Source of the DNA: an uncultured Methanobrevibacter sp.
GTDB lineage: Archaea; Methanobacteriota; Methanobacteria; Methanobacteriales; Methanobacteriaceae
Assembly: GCF_937906425.1 (NCBI RefSeq)
Contig: NZ_CALCYR010000290.1
Coordinates: 1 to 7,829 of the forward strand
Direction: 5' to 3'
DNA: 7,829 bases
Made by a program: the position numbers and the translations under genes. A model generated the notes under the pieces. It did no database searches. It had not been told where the DNA came from and saw only the letters and a list, made by a program, of their open reading frames with translations. How positions within the stretch are numbered: position 1 is the stretch's first letter; each line of letters begins with the position of its first letter. Of this stretch, positions 6,374 through 7,829 are shown one piece after another.

Positions 6374-6467
6374 TTTTATTTTAAAAAGAAAGTATTCTTA
6401 AGTTATATTTTTTTAAAACCTTTTATTTTAAAAAGAAAGTATTCTTAATTATATTTTATTAAAACTT
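6374..6467. repeat. 47-base tandem duplication carrying a dyad, upstream of the palm gene
   Basis: A 28-base core is identical at 6374-6401 and 6421-6448, 47 bases apart, and the next ~19 bases are also closely similar (TTATATTTTTTTAAAACC versus TTATATTTTATTAAAACT). Each core contains AAGAA-AGTA-TTCTT, a dyad with five-base arms, followed at once by TTATATTT, a TATA-like box. The unit therefore looks like an operator plus promoter that has been duplicated. The first TATA (about 6402-6409) would start transcription near 6430 and keep the ribosome site at 6472-6477; the second would start at about 6476 and lose it. Confidence 0.7.
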
Positions 6468-6482
6468 ATTAGGGGGTCAATT

Positions 6483-7685
6483 ATGGCTGATCATGGTTTA
6501 TTGAGAAGTGTTATTTCATTAATTACAAAACATGATATAATTAGTATAGGTACTAAGTATTTCCCAACCACTCCAATAGAAACAGAGTATGTGGACATGT
6601 TTAATTACACTCAAACTATGCTTATGGAAATCGATAAGGCTCATATTACTACAGAAAGTATTTTTACTAATTTGGTTAGGGATGTAGGTCGTGAAAACAT
6701 TCCTGAAAATCATAGTTTTTATGAATTGCTTCCGGCTCAAGATAAGGTAGAGGAATATGCACTTGTAAGTAATATCATAATGGGTAGTGACCGTTATATG
6801 TATATTGAGCTTTCAGAACCATCCTATATCATTAATTATTTTACTGACATTATTATTAAAGAAAAAGGAGAGATTATTGAAAGAAGTGAAACTGAGCTTG
6901 TTTCAAAACTTATGAGCAAGAATGATGCAATCCGTGTAGCAATCAAGCTTGTTGGAATAGGGCTTGACAATGGAATTCGTGTAAGGGCTGCTGCCGGAAT
7001 GACAGGTGCTGCAGCTATTGAAAGGTCAATCAAGTTCAACAAGGAGGTTGGAGACGTTCCTGGAGTTGCATTTACAAAGCTCGGCGGTGAATATGCCCTT
7101 GTTTTGGACAGTCCATTCACATTAGGTGAATCAGAACCGCCTGAATATCAACAATATCTCTTCATTGATATTGTAAACTCAACCGATTTCATTTCCAAGC
7201 ATGGTAGAAACAAGCTTGTTGAATTGATGACAAGTGTAAAGGAGTTTATGGAAGACTGTGATGGAAAAATTGAAGGTTATCGTGAAGGTGGAGATGACTT
7301 AATCGCAAGATTCCCTAGTAAGGATGTAGCTATTCGTGCAGGTTTGGACTGTGCATGGTTTATTCTCAATAATGGTGCCAAAGTTAAGATTGGTATTGGA
7401 AGAAGCAGAAGGGAAGCTGGTGAACGTGCAAATATTGCAGAGGGAATTAAGGGTTTCGGCCCATTGTCCTTGGTGGTATTTGACTTGGCAAATGGTTTAT
7501 ATGCATACAATGTTCCATCCGACTTTTCAAGAACCTTGTGCGATCTCTTTGCAAACAAGAAGGGAAAACTGATAACTGCCTTTTTATTGGTATTTATATT
7601 GTCCTACTTGCTTGCGATTATGGGAATGGGCATTTACGGCTTTTTGGTTTTAATAATAATTGTGGCTTATTACACTTACAAGTAA
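6483..7685 (+). CDS. Membrane-anchored tandem palm/nucleotide-cyclase-like protein with GGDD motif
   Basis: The 400-residue protein starts at an ATG five bases after GGGGGT (6472-6477). Residues 1-100 are unrecognised. A palm-like unit at about 224-343 has strand FIDIVNST with Asp229, a helix, then YREGGDDLIARFPS with Asp271/Asp272, then VKIGIGRS and LVVFDL strands. This combines the DIVGST look of class III cyclases with the GGDEF/GGDD turn of diguanylate cyclases and Cas10; the two acidic sites normally bind the metal ions that activate a nucleotide. An earlier unit at about 104-210 aligns with it by eye (YMYIEL with YLFIDI; SKNDAIRV with SKDVAIRA; LDNGIRVRAAAG with LNNGAKVKIGIG), but its acids are changed (Asp229 to Glu109, Asp271 to Thr137) and a helix is shortened. 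Two membrane helices end the protein (about 363-380 and 383-397). Likely a membrane nucleotide-polymerising, cyclising or hydrolysing enzyme facing the cytoplasm; the product is unknown. Confidence 0.75.
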   Translation: MADHGLLRSVISLITKHDIISIGTKYFPTTPIETEYVDMFNYTQTMLMEIDKAHITTESIFTNLVRDVGRENIPENHSFYELLPAQDKVEEYALVSNIIMGSDRYMYIELSEPSYIINYFTDIIIKEKGEIIERSETELVSKLMSKNDAIRVAIKLVGIGLDNGIRVRAAAGMTGAAAIERSIKFNKEVGDVPGVAFTKLGGEYALVLDSPFTLGESEPPEYQQYLFIDIVNSTDFISKHGRNKLVELMTSVKEFMEDCDGKIEGYREGGDDLIARFPSKDVAIRAGLDCAWFILNNGAKVKIGIGRSRREAGERANIAEGIKGFGPLSLVVFDLANGLYAYNVPSDFSRTLCDLFANKKGKLITAFLLVFILSYLLAIMGMGIYGFLVLIIIVAYYTYK

Positions 7686-7704
7686 ATAAGTTAATTACAA
7701 CTAA

Positions 7705-7739
7705 AGCAATTTTAATTTATTAATTTTGCTCAGTTTTTT
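7705..7739 (+). terminator. Possible T-rich terminator of the palm gene
   Basis: AGCAA (7705-7709) can pair with TTGCT (7726-7730), followed by CAGTTTTTT. The stem is only five base pairs and the loop is 16 bases, so the T run is probably the real signal, in keeping with archaeal termination. It lies 20 bases after the stop codon. Confidence 0.35.
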
Positions 7740-7829
7740 AATTTAAATTTAATTTATTAATTTATTAATTTTGGTCAGTTTTTTAATTTAAATTTAATTT
7801 ATTAATTTATTAATTTTGGTCAGTTTTTT
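7731..7829. repeat. 45-base tandem repeat running off the right edge
   Basis: Bases 7731-7775 and 7776-7820 are identical 45-base units beginning CAGTTTTTTAATTTAAATTT; a third begins at 7821 and is cut by the window end. The bases just before the first unit (7710-7730) match the unit end except for GCT in place of GGT, so a partial older copy precedes it. Each unit carries a T run that would act as a terminator, giving a string of them after the palm gene. No unique spacers are present, so this is not CRISPR. Confidence 0.92.

Noticed and set aside
6350..6448. Possible 32-residue basic peptide (starts MHEKYF) between the NYN and palm genes
   Set aside because: It has no well-placed ribosome site and most of it is the 47-base repeat, so the open frame is probably accidental.
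6483..7685. Calling the palm-domain protein Cas10 or part of a type III CRISPR system
   Set aside because: It is much shorter than Cas10, has no HD nuclease or zinc-finger region, has membrane helices, and no other cas genes or repeats are present.
7538..7723. 61-codon + frame overlapping the end of the palm gene
   Set aside because: It reads the membrane-helix codons in another frame; the palm gene runs through intact to its own stop.
7731..7829. CRISPR array at the right edge
   Set aside because: The 45-base units are joined head to tail with no unique spacers and are pure low-complexity A/T sequence.

Overview
The window looks like a piece of a low-GC archaeal chromosome, most likely from the Methanobacteriales and probably Methanobrevibacter or a close relative. 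The best evidence is a full-length cyclic 2,3-diphosphoglycerate synthetase gene (cpgS), an enzyme known from methanogens. Supporting signs are Shine-Dalgarno sites of the AGGTG/GGTGAT type, archaeal TATA-like promoters, very A/T-rich spacers and a zinc-ribbon membrane protein of a kind common in these genomes. The species call is an inference; no rRNA or other marker gene is present.

Layout, left to right. An unrecognised reading frame runs in from the left edge and ends at 252. A spacer with a 22-base motif in three copies leads to cpgS (449-1828, +). After a 25-base palindrome comes a double-zinc-ribbon membrane protein with a TM2-like C-terminus (1934 or 1946 to 2617, +). It converges on a MATE-family efflux transporter (2982-4319, -); between them lies a satellite that changes from a 12-base to a 9-base unit. 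An 885-base divergent spacer holds promoter-like sequences and direct repeats but no convincing gene. Then come a Regnase/Zc3h12a-type NYN ribonuclease (5276-6322, +, probably starting at TTG) and, 160 bases on, a membrane-anchored protein with a palm/nucleotide-cyclase-like domain (6483-7685, +). The window ends inside a 45-base tandem repeat.

The last two genes are the most interesting part. The 400-residue protein appears to contain two tandem palm-like units. The first has lost the acidic residues; the second keeps an FIDIVNST strand and a GGDD turn, which resemble class III nucleotide cyclases, GGDEF enzymes and the Cas10 Palm2 domain. It ends in two transmembrane helices. Next to a Regnase-like RNase, this suggests, but does not prove, a membrane nucleotide-signalling or nucleotide-processing enzyme linked to RNA turnover. 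The other genes are metabolic or transport genes with no evident link to each other.

Most intergenic regions carry their own short direct-repeat family, often with a spacing of 44-55 bases. This is a feature of the whole window and no gene explains it.
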